Position numbers and translations under genes: made by a program. Below, in pieces: positions 22,515-31,618 of a DNA stretch of 64,000 bases (positions are counted from its first letter, which is position 1; every line of letters begins with the position of its first letter). Location of the stretch: positions 1-64,000 of the IMG/VR virus record IMGVR_UViG_3300028840_004626; one strand, given 5' to 3'. The notes under the pieces are model-generated. The model did no database searches. It worked only from the letters and a program-made list of their open reading frames with translations, and was not told where the DNA came from. Source of the DNA: a virus.

Positions 22515-24341
22515 GTGCCAGGCTTAAATAGTATTGTCGATCTGGTACACCCAACTGTATCTGGAATTAATGTTATAACGTCCGATACAATCTGGGTGTT
22601 ATTTGATCGCGAAATTGACGAGTCAACCGTTAGTAACGGAAACTTTTTTATTACCGGTCCAGATTATGATACCTGGACTGCTACAGATACGACCCTTTTT
22701 CAAGACTCTCCCAGTACAACCGGAAGTGGCAGTGAAGATATATTAGAATCTCCAGGCTATGAAGGATTGCTGCAGGGAACAGTCACATTTACGCGCGTCG
22801 ATAACGATGATGCTTCGACGACAGTAACTGGCGTTTATGACACTACCGGTTCTGGTTTTGTATTCAGAACGAAGGCGATCTTTACTCCAGAAAATCGTCT
22901 GCAAGCCAGCACTACTTATACGGTCCATTTGTCTGGTGACGAAGATGACTCGGATGATCTTGTAACCGGCATTTCGGAACGGACAGTTTTTGACCCTATT
23001 TCTAGCGGCAATAATACAAGTGTGGGTACGGTTGAATTTGAGGGTGGGTACGTAGCTTCTTACAATGATATTTATCACCTAACCATCACAACTGCTGGTG
23101 ATGTTGGTGATTCTAGGTTTACCTTTTTCCGCGAAAGCGACCCCACTTCTGTTTTTGGTCCATTTAGAACCAAGAGGAGTGGAGTCTTACTTTCCGACGG
23201 TGTTACTGCCGTATTTGACGACGGCAACTATGCGCTCAATGATAAATGGTCAGTTGTTACCAAGGCACCTAGTATTTTTACCGGCAACATTTTTTGGCCA
23301 TTTAAAACTGGTAGCGGAAGTATTTCAACGTTACCTACAACTACATCTACAACTGTCTTGGGAGATATTCCAACTTCAGAAACAGTTGTATCACAATCGT
23401 CTAGCACTGCTTTTTCAGTAAGTTCTACTTCGCCGACTGATGGCGCGACTAATCAAAGCATTAGTGCACTCACAGATTATACGATTACAGCTACTTTTAA
23501 CGCGGCCATTGATGCAGCTACAGTTGTGAGTGGCGTTGATCTAACAGTGCGTGCAGATTATGCTACTGGCGAAGCAGAAGATGGCAACGGTGCGCTTGGC
23601 GAGCTTAATGCCTATCCATCAGTTGCAGGAAGCACACTATCAATTATTGTTGGCTCTGGTCAGATTCGGGACAACAATATTATTACGGTTACGCTTGATA
23701 GCACGATAGCGAATCAATCTGGAACAGCACTAGGAACGGATTACGAATGGTCTTTTTCAACTACTTACGATCCGTTGTACTGCACGGTGCGTCGACTTAG
23801 GCTGGCAATTGGGGCTTTTATTTCTGATGTTCCCGATGACACGTTGAACCTAGCGATCCACGTAGCCTCATTGGCTGCAGATGAATTAACCTGGAACAGC
23901 GAGAACAACGATGATAGCTATTATCAATTTGCTCGCGAGATGTGGACCTGTTGCAGGGCACAAGAGATTCTACTCACTAATACGTTGGGTGGATCTGGTT
24001 CACTCAAGTCCAAAAAGTTGGGCGATTTGCAAGTTGAATACAATACCTCAAGTGATACCAATTTCCCCCTCCAGAGAGCCCTAGATTGTCAGGCAAAGTG
24101 GGAGGGAGTCCTACTGGCCGGAGGCCAGCAGGTTCAGAAGGCCGTGGGCGTTACCAAGGGCCTTTTGGATACAGATCGACCTCCTGTTGGCAGAGGATGG
24201 TATCATTCGGCAGACAATGTTACCCACCAAGTTCCTGTTGGTAATGCTAGGGTACTATTTAACAATCACAGTAGATATCGCAAGCATTATAGGGAATCTC
24301 TGCGGACCAGTCGTGGTCGACGCGGATGGTGGGAGCGTTAA
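22515..24341 (+). CDS. Neck protein: Ig-like domains plus head-tail adaptor-like C-terminus
   Basis: GTG start, 3 bp after the previous stop. 608 residues. Residues ~5-150 and ~300-415 look like two bacterial Ig-like domains of the SbsA/Big_5 type: the second has TSPTDGATNQSI, FNAAIDAATV and ends in YEWSFSTTYDP. The C-terminal ~190 residues are helical and soluble (VRRLRLAIGAFISDVPDDTL, FAREMWTCCRAQEILLTN) with a basic end (SLRTSRGRRGWWER). They resemble connector/adaptor proteins that dock on the portal. A combined adaptor with surface Ig domains fits its place between capsid and tail genes. The adaptor assignment is from helical pattern and synteny. Confidence 0.7.
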   Translation: MPGLNSIVDLVHPTVSGINVITSDTIWVLFDREIDESTVSNGNFFITGPDYDTWTATDTTLFQDSPSTTGSGSEDILESPGYEGLLQGTVTFTRVDNDDASTTVTGVYDTTGSGFVFRTKAIFTPENRLQASTTYTVHLSGDEDDSDDLVTGISERTVFDPISSGNNTSVGTVEFEGGYVASYNDIYHLTITTAGDVGDSRFTFFRESDPTSVFGPFRTKRSGVLLSDGVTAVFDDGNYALNDKWSVVTKAPSIFTGNIFWPFKTGSGSISTLPTTTSTTVLGDIPTSETVVSQSSSTAFSVSSTSPTDGATNQSISALTDYTITATFNAAIDAATVVSGVDLTVRADYATGEAEDGNGALGELNAYPSVAGSTLSIIVGSGQIRDNNIITVTLDSTIANQSGTALGTDYEWSFSTTYDPLYCTVRRLRLAIGAFISDVPDDTLNLAIHVASLAADELTWNSENNDDSYYQFAREMWTCCRAQEILLTNTLGGSGSLKSKKLGDLQVEYNTSSDTNFPLQRALDCQAKWEGVLLAGGQQVQKAVGVTKGLLDTDRPPVGRGWYHSADNVTHQVPVGNARVLFNNHSRYRKHYRESLRTSRGRRGWWER

Positions 24342-24343
24342 TC

Positions 24344-24946
24344 ATGCCCGAAGACCTATACGAAAAAACAACCGGAAACCTCAATTATTATGGTACTTCA
24401 ACTACCGGTTCTGAGCCCAATATGCGCAATGAGCTCATCAATACGCTCGATGGCTCGTTTCCAGAGGTCGCCAAGAAGCAGACTGGGTTACTGCGCCAGA
24501 TGCGCTTGGATAGCGATGGAGAGTTAATTCCCTGTGAATGTGTTGATGAAATTACCCATGAGCCCGACAAAGACCGGTTTTGTCCTGTCTGTTTTGGAGA
24601 GGGTTATATGTGGGATGAGGCTCAAATTACCTTTTACAGAACCTTGGAAGATTCTGATATTGATAACATTTTGCGCGACAAGCTCTATAAGCCGGGCTTG
24701 ATAAATCACCCACTTGTAGTATTCTATGTTAGATACAGCGATACTATTCGCAAACATGACAAGATAGTTGAGTTAGAGCTGGATGATGATGGGTCTGTTT
24801 CAGATCCAATGACACGCAGGGCCATCCACAAGATATCTGTTGTTTGGGATTATCGTTCAGATAATGGGAAACTTGAGTATTATAAAGTATTTGCGCACGA
24901 TCAGGATGTGAAGTACTTAAATGCTCCGTCATATGAGGATGTATAA
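24344..24946 (+). CDS. Neck protein with CxC/CxxC zinc-binding motif, 200 aa
   Basis: An ATG at 24326 is also in frame, but ATG 24344 has GGGAG about 8 bases upstream and follows the previous stop by 2 bp. C64 and C66 (PCEC) and C80 and C83 (CPVCFGEGYMWDE) form a likely zinc site; the second half looks like a DnaJ-type CxxCxGxG knuckle. The remaining ~110 residues are beta-rich with many charged residues. Proteins with such a cysteine arrangement sit in the neck region of other large phages. The role is therefore given as head-tail joining, by context only. It is coupled to the next gene by TAATG. Confidence 0.72.
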   Translation: MPEDLYEKTTGNLNYYGTSTTGSEPNMRNELINTLDGSFPEVAKKQTGLLRQMRLDSDGELIPCECVDEITHEPDKDRFCPVCFGEGYMWDEAQITFYRTLEDSDIDNILRDKLYKPGLINHPLVVFYVRYSDTIRKHDKIVELELDDDGSVSDPMTRRAIHKISVVWDYRSDNGKLEYYKVFAHDQDVKYLNAPSYEDV

Positions 24947-25674
24947 TGCCTTTCGAATCGGTGCTCAGAACAGACATCCTGTCGGAGGATCTTACAACTG
25001 ATCAGCGTAGGGTTTCAGTAGTTGCGGAACATCAATTTAAGAATATCGTTTCGCATGCAGAACGTTTTACAAGAACTACCTCGCCAGAGCCTGCCAAAAC
25101 GATTGTGGAGACTATGGCGTTAATTAAACAAGCAATTGAGGATTATGACAACCAACATCATACAACAGAAGATGCTAAAGTTGTTCTGCTGTATGAAGAG
25201 CCAGCAAAGTTAAAGCAATTAGAAGCCATTACTATCAAACTGATCAAGAGAGAGCCAGGAATGTATGGGCAAGGAAGCCCATTCGAAAACTCAACCAGAC
25301 AGTTGAAGCCTATTTTGCGTGAAGTAAAAGACGACACCGAGGAACCGGGCTATAAAAGGGCGGTCTTGGGTCAATTTTACGATAACATGCTTCGACTAAC
25401 TTGTTGGGCTCGAACAAACAAGACAGCGAACGATAGGGCGTTGTGGTTGGAGACTGTAATGGAGGACTATGCATGGTTCTTTGTGTACAGTGGGGTAAAT
25501 AGGATCTTGTACCAAGGTCGAGGTCCTGAAGAAACAATCAAGGTGGAAGACAATTATGTATATGGTCGAGCAATCGATTATTACGTTAGGACGGAGAAAT
25601 TGCGCAGTATTAGCCAAAAAGAACTTGAGGAAATCGTGGTAAGACTAGCATTGTCTGCAGGGATTTCCACTTAA
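24946..25674 (+). CDS. Probable tail terminator / neck protein, 242 aa
   Basis: ATG overlaps the upstream stop. The N-terminal half is helical. The second half has GQFYDNMLRLTCWARTNK followed by ALWLETVMEDYAWFFVYSG, a strand-helix pattern that recalls tail-terminator proteins (a strand with an aromatic-Asp pair, a central Trp-Ala, then a long amphipathic helix). Its place directly before the sheath and tube genes agrees. It would cap the tail and join it to the neck. This is recognition by pattern and synteny, not a firm family match. Confidence 0.62.
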   Translation: MPFESVLRTDILSEDLTTDQRRVSVVAEHQFKNIVSHAERFTRTTSPEPAKTIVETMALIKQAIEDYDNQHHTTEDAKVVLLYEEPAKLKQLEAITIKLIKREPGMYGQGSPFENSTRQLKPILREVKDDTEEPGYKRAVLGQFYDNMLRLTCWARTNKTANDRALWLETVMEDYAWFFVYSGVNRILYQGRGPEETIKVEDNYVYGRAIDYYVRTEKLRSISQKELEEIVVRLALSAGIST

Positions 25675-25692
25675 ACAAGGAGGCAACCTTAC

Positions 25693-27579
25693 ATGTCGTT
25701 TGAAAATTTGCCTGGCATTTTTCCAAATTGGATTGATGGCAATCTGCAAATTGCATCCGTCAACGAGAATCCCGTAGTGTTGGTTCTCGGTACGTCTCCT
25801 CGGGGAGACACGGAAACGCTTTATAAGGTCAACAGTGTATCTGATGCAGCCCGTGTATTCGGGCGTAGCGATGGTACCCTGGTTCGTGGTCTTTATGAAG
25901 TTGTTGCCGGTGGAGCCGAGAATCTACGTTTATTGCGTGTGGGTGCAACGGCTGCTTCTTTGAGCAATGTTGGTGGCGGTATTACCATCACCACCGTATC
26001 GAAAGATTATGATTCTGGTACTGACTATAATGTATTCTGGGATGATGCAGCAGGTCGGTTGCGTGTATGGCGTGCGTCTGACGACGAACTCGTATACGAC
26101 AACAACCCGACGTATCCTTCTGCAGCAATAGATCTATATGAGGTATCTGTAACTGGATCAGCATCTGGAAATCCGGGGGATATTGGTACCCTGTCATCGC
26201 CGTTGACTCTCAAGGCGGCCCATGGTGTTAGTGGCGCTTCTTATAGTGCCGGCACCGATGGCATTACCTTGAGTCGCATGGAGCTTTTTGAAGCCCTGTA
26301 TCGTGCATATGTAGTATTACAGAATGAAGATCTAGATGTTGTTGTTCCTCGGAACGTATATTTAGATGATTCAAATGTAAAAGATATGACTACGGCACAG
26401 GTTGTGACGCTGAATACGAGTGCTCCATGGGCCCTCACGTCTGCTTATCCAGAACCCGGTTCGTCCTACGATGCTCTTGGCAAAGTATTTGCTCAAGAGT
26501 ATGAGGGCGAATGGTACTTCTGGTGGGATATGGATAATGACGGCGTAGCCGAAATTTTTCCTTCGGCCGGTTCGGCATCCGCATCAACGGATGCTAACGG
26601 TACGGCTCTTGAGGCTGCAGATTTTCACGAAGCTAACTTCGGCTATCAATTAGCGGATTTTTGCTACACTCAATCAGAAGATAACGCTGAGATGATCGGT
26701 GTTATCGGTATGTTGCCGCCAGCTAGCTGGGCTTTGAAGGATGTAAGTAATTGGATCGGTGAACTTCCAACTTATACGGAAGACTCTTCGGGCAACTCTG
26801 TAATCTCTGCTGCTGCCGATAATGGTTCGGGTCTACTTGGTAACAAGTGGATGGCGGGTCGTAAAGGCAATAGTAGCACTGGATTACCTGGCCATATCGT
26901 CAGCGGTATCGATGGACTTGCTTATGGTGGGTTTATCGCAACTGATAATGGTTGGCCAGATGGTTCTCAGCAAGAGGATCGCAATGAGCATCTGATCGAC
27001 ATTGGTAAGTATATCTCTGTCGTAGGTGCACAGGCGGTACTTGCCAATCCAACGAATCCAACTTCATATGCTGCTAGTGGCGCGTCTGTTTATGCCGGAT
27101 TGATCGCATCACTGCCGGCTAACAGTGCTCCAACCAACAAGCTCCAGCCCGGAGTCAGGCTTCCCTTTAGGATTAGCGTGGCCAAGCTGGATAGTCTTGC
27201 TGGATTGGGCTATGTAATGTTTCAACGTAAGACCAAGGGTATCGTCGTTGCTGACGCTCCGACGGCATCCCGCCCAGATAGCGATTATCAACGGTTGACC
27301 ACCGTACGTATTGTTAAGGCGACTATCGACGCAATACGTAATGTTGGCGACAAGTTTATTGGAGAACCGATTACTGGTGCGAGGCTTGCGGCTCTGGAGA
27401 CCGCAATTAATCAGTCCCTGGTGAAATTGCAGAAACTTGAGTTCCTGCAAAGATTCCAGGTTGCTGTAACCTCGACACCTACGCAGCAAGTACAGGGTAA
27501 AGCGGACGTCGAGATGATCCTCGTCCCGGCCTTTGAGCTGCGTCAAATCACCGTGTACGTGTCGCTCGCGGCACAATAG
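25693..27579 (+). CDS. Contractile tail sheath protein
   Basis: Forms the contractile outer tube that drives the tail through the envelope. 628 residues, ATG with AAGGAGG upstream. The N-terminal ~90 residues match sheath proteins: PGIFPNWIDGN, VVLVLGTSPRGDTETLYKV and the DAARVFG/LVRGLYEVVAGGA segment. The variable middle (~90-480) is probably the surface-exposed domains. The conserved C-terminal third contains LPFRISVAKLDSLAGLGYVM, TTVRIVKATIDAIRNVGDKF and the final strand LRQITVYVSLAAQ, which takes part in subunit-to-subunit handshakes. The tube gene follows after 13 bp, the usual order. Confidence 0.92.
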   Translation: MSFENLPGIFPNWIDGNLQIASVNENPVVLVLGTSPRGDTETLYKVNSVSDAARVFGRSDGTLVRGLYEVVAGGAENLRLLRVGATAASLSNVGGGITITTVSKDYDSGTDYNVFWDDAAGRLRVWRASDDELVYDNNPTYPSAAIDLYEVSVTGSASGNPGDIGTLSSPLTLKAAHGVSGASYSAGTDGITLSRMELFEALYRAYVVLQNEDLDVVVPRNVYLDDSNVKDMTTAQVVTLNTSAPWALTSAYPEPGSSYDALGKVFAQEYEGEWYFWWDMDNDGVAEIFPSAGSASASTDANGTALEAADFHEANFGYQLADFCYTQSEDNAEMIGVIGMLPPASWALKDVSNWIGELPTYTEDSSGNSVISAAADNGSGLLGNKWMAGRKGNSSTGLPGHIVSGIDGLAYGGFIATDNGWPDGSQQEDRNEHLIDIGKYISVVGAQAVLANPTNPTSYAASGASVYAGLIASLPANSAPTNKLQPGVRLPFRISVAKLDSLAGLGYVMFQRKTKGIVVADAPTASRPDSDYQRLTTVRIVKATIDAIRNVGDKFIGEPITGARLAALETAINQSLVKLQKLEFLQRFQVAVTSTPTQQVQGKADVEMILVPAFELRQITVYVSLAAQ

Positions 27580-27592
27580 GGAGGATAACTAG

Positions 27593-28303
27593 ATGCCTAC
27601 TCAGGGAAGTCCTTATGCAAGAAGTTATAACAGTTTCTCTGGCGTGGATATTAAGGCTGTCTTCGCTAACAAGGTGATTGGTGAACTCCAGGCCATCAGT
27701 TACTCCATTACTCGCGAAAAAGCACCGGTTTATACGATGGGCTCTTCAGATCCACGTTCTTTCTCTCGTGGAAAGCGCGGAATCGCTGGCACGCTCGTAT
27801 TTATCGTGTTTGTTTGCCATGTACTACTGTCAACGCTTGGTGGATACAGCACTGACGGTGGATTGAAGTTTCAGTCCGATATCGATGATATTAGACCGGA
27901 ATTTCGCGACCAGACAGAGGTCGGCGGAACCGTGGGTTCTGCAGGCGGGCTTTCGTCCGTATTGCAGGGAACCAGCGGAACCTCGGCTGCTGATACGATT
28001 GATAACCAAGAGAGTCCTCTCACTAGCGTGGGTTCGGACCAAGAAATTGCTACCGCATGGTATGCTGACCAAATCCCGCCCTTCGACGTGACTTTGGCAG
28101 CTGCTAACGAATACGGTGCTCTCGCTGTAATGCGTATCTTTGGCGTCGAGCTACTCAACGAAGGCTATGGCGTTTCGATTGATGATATCGTTTCGGAACA
28201 GCAACATACATATGTTGCCCGGACAATTATCGGTTGGACCCCAGTGCCGAGTGCTAACGCTGAGACCATTGCATCGCAGGGCGGAGTGAACACTAGTTCC
28301 TAG
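27593..28303 (+). CDS. Tail tube protein
   Basis: Polymerises into the inner tube. 236 residues, ATG with GGGAGG upstream. Conserved tube features: SGVDIKAVFANKVIGELQ, then SITREKAPVYTMGSSDPR, GIAGTLVFIVF, and near the end PPFDVTLAAANEYG and FGVELLNEGYGVSIDDIVSE. Residues ~83-160 are a Gly/Ser/Thr-rich loop insertion. Two further proteins downstream (28422 and 29390) share the same framework. The terminator at 28329 directly after this gene suits its high copy number. Confidence 0.88.
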   Translation: MPTQGSPYARSYNSFSGVDIKAVFANKVIGELQAISYSITREKAPVYTMGSSDPRSFSRGKRGIAGTLVFIVFVCHVLLSTLGGYSTDGGLKFQSDIDDIRPEFRDQTEVGGTVGSAGGLSSVLQGTSGTSAADTIDNQESPLTSVGSDQEIATAWYADQIPPFDVTLAAANEYGALAVMRIFGVELLNEGYGVSIDDIVSEQQHTYVARTIIGWTPVPSANAETIASQGGVNTSS

Positions 28304-28328
28304 TGCTAACTCAGCAACAGTCTAGAAT

Positions 28329-28364
28329 AGCCCCCTGGGGATTGACCTGGGGGGCTTTTCTTTT
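28329..28364 (+). terminator. Rho-independent terminator after the tail tube gene
   Basis: AGCCCCCTGG pairs with CCTGGGGGGCT (with G.T wobbles) around a short loop, followed by TTTTCTTTT. It closes the neck-sheath-tube unit 25 bp after the tube stop codon. Confidence 0.88.
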
Positions 28365-28396
28365 AATATAGAAGAGGTAGCTTTTCCACATTTTAT

Positions 28397-28405
28397 TGCT
28401 ATCCT
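28397..28405 (+). promoter_or_regulatory. Extended -10 promoter element downstream of the tube terminator
   Basis: TG-C-TATCCT lies 16 bp before the ATG at 28422, just behind the terminator. The -35 region is unremarkable. The rest of the gap (28365-28421) is AT-rich and shows nothing else. The ribosome site is weak (GGTGG). Confidence 0.45.
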
Positions 28406-28421
28406 AAACTTGGTGGTGTAA

Positions 28422-29378
28422 ATGGGCTTTAGCTTTGGTAAAATCAGCAAAAGTAACTATGATTACTTAATTGGCGACGAATATAAGTTTACGGGCACTG
28501 TAGTTGCAAACGGAATCAGCTACAGCGGCGCTGATATTAAAGTCGTAGTTAATGTATATCAGGAAGCACTACAGCGACTCAGAAAAGAAAGCGATGAGCT
28601 ACTAGCTGAACGTCAAGAATATCAAGACTTTGCAGATCAAGAGTGGCAGAACCGCAAGAGAGCTATCAGGGAGCTTCAGGCTCTTAAGCCGGGAACCCAG
28701 GAGCGAAACCGTAAAGCGGGAGAAGTAGCTGCCCATGATTCAAACTATGAAAATGCCAAAAAGGCTGCAGATGCCCTAGATTCTCAACATAAAAGTAAAT
28801 ATCAAGACTTAGATAAGCCTCCCACTAAGGTTTTGGCTGAAGCGCAAACGTTGTCTATTTCAACTTATCGCGAAAAGGTTGGCGTAAGGTCATTGGGATC
28901 AACATACCCTAAAGCGTTTACCCGTGGGCCGCGTCAAATCGCAGGCAGTCTTATTTTTACAGTATTTGATCGAGATGTGCTTTATGATTTTCTAGAAGCG
29001 CATCCGTCAGATTTTGATTCAAATACAGCGTCCTCAGCCATCATGGACCAGCTACCACCTGTTGATATTATTGTATCGTTTGCTAACGAGATTGGGTCTG
29101 TCTCGCGCATGGCCCTTTATGGAGTAGAGTTTATGAGCAGCGGACAGGTGATGTCGATTGAAGATATGCTAACTGAAAACACTGTTAATTATGTGGCGCG
29201 CGATTTTGATCCAATGAGTCATGTTGGCGTGGTTGATCTTACCAAGAGCAACGAAGATCAATTTATTTGGCATAGCAAAAAGGCCAGTGACCTTTTGTAC
29301 GAGGATGACTATGAGGAGATTCGATCTGCCGTAGATCCTTTTGAGCGTTTTCGTCGACGGCGCAACCCATTCTTATAG
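28422..29378 (+). CDS. Tail tube-like protein with coiled-coil insertion
   Basis: 318 residues. The framework matches the main tube protein: TLSISTYREKVGVRSLG, PKAFTRGPRQIAGSLIFTVF, then DQLPPVDIIVSFANEIGSVS and YGVEFMSSGQVMSIEDMLTE. Between the first strand (~residue 44) and the next (~140) lies a ~85-residue Glu/Gln/Lys-rich region (QRLRKESDELLAERQEYQDF and on), which should fold as a coiled-coil hairpin. The main tube protein lacks it. The C-terminus is basic (FERFRRRRNPF). It is likely a tube-end protein: a distal tube initiator that contacts the hub, or a tube terminator. Which of the two cannot be told. Confidence 0.78.
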   Translation: MGFSFGKISKSNYDYLIGDEYKFTGTVVANGISYSGADIKVVVNVYQEALQRLRKESDELLAERQEYQDFADQEWQNRKRAIRELQALKPGTQERNRKAGEVAAHDSNYENAKKAADALDSQHKSKYQDLDKPPTKVLAEAQTLSISTYREKVGVRSLGSTYPKAFTRGPRQIAGSLIFTVFDRDVLYDFLEAHPSDFDSNTASSAIMDQLPPVDIIVSFANEIGSVSRMALYGVEFMSSGQVMSIEDMLTENTVNYVARDFDPMSHVGVVDLTKSNEDQFIWHSKKASDLLYEDDYEEIRSAVDPFERFRRRRNPFL

Positions 29379-29389
29379 GAGTGTCTTAA

Positions 29390-30226
29390 ATGCCTAGACC
29401 GCCATTTACAGCCATACATGATATGGACTACTTTTCTGGTAGCCAAACATTTCTATATATTGGTGACGTTTTGGTTGATGAGGTCACCTCTATTCAATAT
29501 AGCTTAAGTCAGACTAAGGCTCCTATCTATGGTTATGCTTCTCAGATGTTTGACACTGTTGCTGTTGGACAGGTTGGCGTGTCGGGAAACTTTACAGTGA
29601 ACTTCAAAGAGGCTGGATATCTCTGGGCAGTATTGCGGCGCTATTTTCAAATTGCAGATTCAGGTATTACATTTGGGGGACCCAAATCTGGATCTGGAAA
29701 AGCTGAGGATCGCCTATTAAAGAATTATGAAAATGCACGGGTTGAGGCAGGGGGCTCACGGTCCCAGTTAGACGAAACACGTCGTGGTGTTTTGGGTTTA
29801 AATAAGCCCCTAGTTGGATCCAGGGGTAGTCGTATATCTCTGGCATCTATTGAGCGCCTATTATCTGGCGACGCCAATCGCGATGAGCGTTATGATTTTT
29901 ATCAAAGCATTGCTGGCTATGCAACGTTTGACCAGGATAGTCCCCGAGATAAGGCCTTCGAAGATCTAATGGAGGTTTTTGAAGACCAGGTATGGGGTTC
30001 CAGTACGAGCAATGAGGACCTGATCAATCAATTGCGCAGGGCAGACGATAACAGGTTTGATGGCTTTGATATCTATATTGTGTACGGCAACTACCAAAAC
30101 GAGATGGCCAACCATACTGTGCGTAAGATCGTAGGGGCCCATATTACCGGACAAGCACAAATGGTACAGATTGATGGACAGCCACTACAGGAACAATATA
30201 CATTTTTGGCCCAAACTATTGTATAG
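29390..30226 (+). CDS. Third tail tube-like protein
   Basis: 278 residues, ATG with TAGGAG upstream. The first ~95 residues follow the tube pattern: FLYIGDVLVDEVTSIQYSLS, QTKAPIYGYASQMFD, GVSGNFTVNF. Its second half ends with FDIYIVYGNYQNE, then KIVGAHITGQAQMVQIDGQP and YTFLAQTIV, matching the same strands in the other two tube proteins. Residues ~95-215 are a charged helical insertion at the site where the main tube protein has its Gly/Ser loop. It probably forms a one-ring adaptor at one end of the tube, between tube and baseplate hub. Confidence 0.75.
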   Translation: MPRPPFTAIHDMDYFSGSQTFLYIGDVLVDEVTSIQYSLSQTKAPIYGYASQMFDTVAVGQVGVSGNFTVNFKEAGYLWAVLRRYFQIADSGITFGGPKSGSGKAEDRLLKNYENARVEAGGSRSQLDETRRGVLGLNKPLVGSRGSRISLASIERLLSGDANRDERYDFYQSIAGYATFDQDSPRDKAFEDLMEVFEDQVWGSSTSNEDLINQLRRADDNRFDGFDIYIVYGNYQNEMANHTVRKIVGAHITGQAQMVQIDGQPLQEQYTFLAQTIV

Positions 30227-30235
30227 TTATTTTAT

Positions 30236-30264
30236 TTGCATAAGTTAGCGAAAAATGCTACTTT
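30236..30264 (+). promoter_or_regulatory. Promoter: TTGCAT - 17 bp - TACTTT with TGC extension
   Basis: TTGCAT at 30236-30241 and TACTTT at 30259-30264 are separated by exactly 17 bp, and the -10 is preceded by TG at 30256-30257. It would start transcription just ahead of the ATG at 30299. This is the most complete of the late-type promoter candidates. Confidence 0.6.
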
Positions 30265-30298
30265 GTTAGAACCAAACTACGGAATACAGGAGAATATA

Positions 30299-30715
30299 AT
30301 GAGCGAAGAAGCAACCGTGCAAGAGCAAGAAGCACCACAAGAACAGGCACCTAACCTTATGGCATTACTCAAAGAATTCAAGGGTGCCCCAGACCAGGCG
30401 CAGATTGATGCTTGGAAACAGCAGTACGGCGAAGTATTTATTTCTGGCTTTTCAGAGGATGAGGTTTTTATTTGGCGTCCCATCTGTAGACCAGAGTATA
30501 TTGAGGTACAGACAAAGCTGCAGGATCCAAAGAACGATCTCAATCAGTGGGATCTAGAGGAGCTGATTTGTGACACGGCTGTGCTCTGGAAGTCCAAAGA
30601 TGTTGATTGGAAAACCGGAAAAGCTGGCACCCCACAGAGCCTTTCAGAACAGATTATGTCTAACTCGAACTTTATGTCGCCTCAAGCTGCCAGCATGTTG
30701 GTTGCAAAACTGTAA
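30299..30715 (+). CDS. Probable tail assembly chaperone, 138 aa
   Basis: The frame is open from 30236, but that would overlap the promoter; ATG 30299 has CAGGAGA upstream and gives an acidic N-terminus (SEEATVQEQEAPQEQ). The core VFISGFSEDEVFIWRPICRP followed by EYIEVQTKL is a pattern I associate with small tail proteins encoded between tube and tape-measure genes. Those act as chaperones for the tape measure and are absent from the mature virion. The next gene follows after 6 bp in another frame. No slippery site was found at the junction, so a frameshift fusion is not supported. Confidence 0.65.
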   Translation: MSEEATVQEQEAPQEQAPNLMALLKEFKGAPDQAQIDAWKQQYGEVFISGFSEDEVFIWRPICRPEYIEVQTKLQDPKNDLNQWDLEELICDTAVLWKSKDVDWKTGKAGTPQSLSEQIMSNSNFMSPQAASMLVAKL

Positions 30716-30721
30716 TGATTG

Positions 30722-31609
30722 ATGTCATATCGTCAACTAGTCGATACGCGCCGTCACTACGGCGGTGTTTATACTACATCTTTTGAGGATGGGTTAATAG
30801 TTCCTTGGAAACCCCTATCCCTAGGGGATTATATTCAATATGATGTAGATATTCAGCGCAAGTTTATCCCTCCATCTGTAATTGAGGATGAGATCTTTCG
30901 CAAATGTGTCCTCGACCCGAGGATCGTAGAAGACATTCATACCTATCGAGCTGGACTAGTATCCACAGTCGTTCAGACTATCTGGCAGTTTTCTGGTCCT
31001 ACTAGTGGGCCTAGTTTTCAAGAAGATATTGAACAAACGCGTCTCCTTATGGCTGGTGGCAATTCAGCTATCTTGCATCAGTGTAGCGAAATTATAGCTA
31101 CAGCTTTTCCGTATAAGCCAGAAGAGATCTATGCCATGGACTATCGTACATTTTTGACCAGACTCGTACAGGCTGAATCCAAAATGTTAAAAGTTGGTCT
31201 ACTTAAAGAGCCCGTATCTATCACACAGCTTGACCAGGAGCCCCAAACAAAACAGGCTCCGAAATTTGCCAATCTTAATAAGCCAGACATTGATGCCAAG
31301 AGACTATGGGAGCAGCAGCAGCCAAAGCCTGTAGTCCAGAAACCCAAGAGTGAGCCTAAAGCTGCAGGCGGCAAATGGTGGAAGGTATCCCCTATCTTAG
31401 AAGCTAAAAAGAAACACAATGTGAATTTTGGGGCAGAAACCAAGATGACAGAACAATTCTTGTTAGATAGCCACGAAGCCCGTGAGCCTGAAGAAATGCG
31501 TCGTTACCTCATAGACTCCAAAATTGGCAAAGTTCGTGATAAGATGATAAAACAGGCTCAGGATATGTATTCTGATGTCATCAAGCAGCTGGAATCTAAA
31601 AAGAAGTAG
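30722..31609 (+). CDS. Second tail assembly chaperone candidate, 295 aa
   Basis: ATG 30722 is chosen; a TTG directly before it (30719) is the only alternative nearby. Residues ~1-180 are helical with conserved-looking aromatic residues (SFEDGLIVPWKPLSLGDYIQ and FRKCVLDPRIVEDIHTYRAG). Residues ~180-240 are a Gln/Pro/Lys linker. The end is a charged helix. Its place, immediately before the giant tape-measure candidate and after a smaller acidic gene, matches the two-chaperone arrangement of many tailed phages. It could instead be a structural tail protein; there is no diagnostic motif. Confidence 0.6.
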   Translation: MSYRQLVDTRRHYGGVYTTSFEDGLIVPWKPLSLGDYIQYDVDIQRKFIPPSVIEDEIFRKCVLDPRIVEDIHTYRAGLVSTVVQTIWQFSGPTSGPSFQEDIEQTRLLMAGGNSAILHQCSEIIATAFPYKPEEIYAMDYRTFLTRLVQAESKMLKVGLLKEPVSITQLDQEPQTKQAPKFANLNKPDIDAKRLWEQQQPKPVVQKPKSEPKAAGGKWWKVSPILEAKKKHNVNFGAETKMTEQFLLDSHEAREPEEMRRYLIDSKIGKVRDKMIKQAQDMYSDVIKQLESKKK

Positions 31610-31618
31610 GTGTCGTGA

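Noticed and set aside
24326-24343. Earlier ATG for the zinc neck protein
   Set aside because: Overlaps the previous gene and lacks a ribosome site; ATG 24344 has GGGAG at good distance.
30236-30298. Upstream extension of the first chaperone candidate
   Set aside because: The extension covers a well-formed promoter (TTGCAT-17-TACTTT); ATG 30299 has a clear ribosome site.
30700-30725. Programmed frameshift between the two chaperone candidates
   Set aside because: No slippery heptamer is visible at the junction and the second gene has its own start; the two look separately translated.
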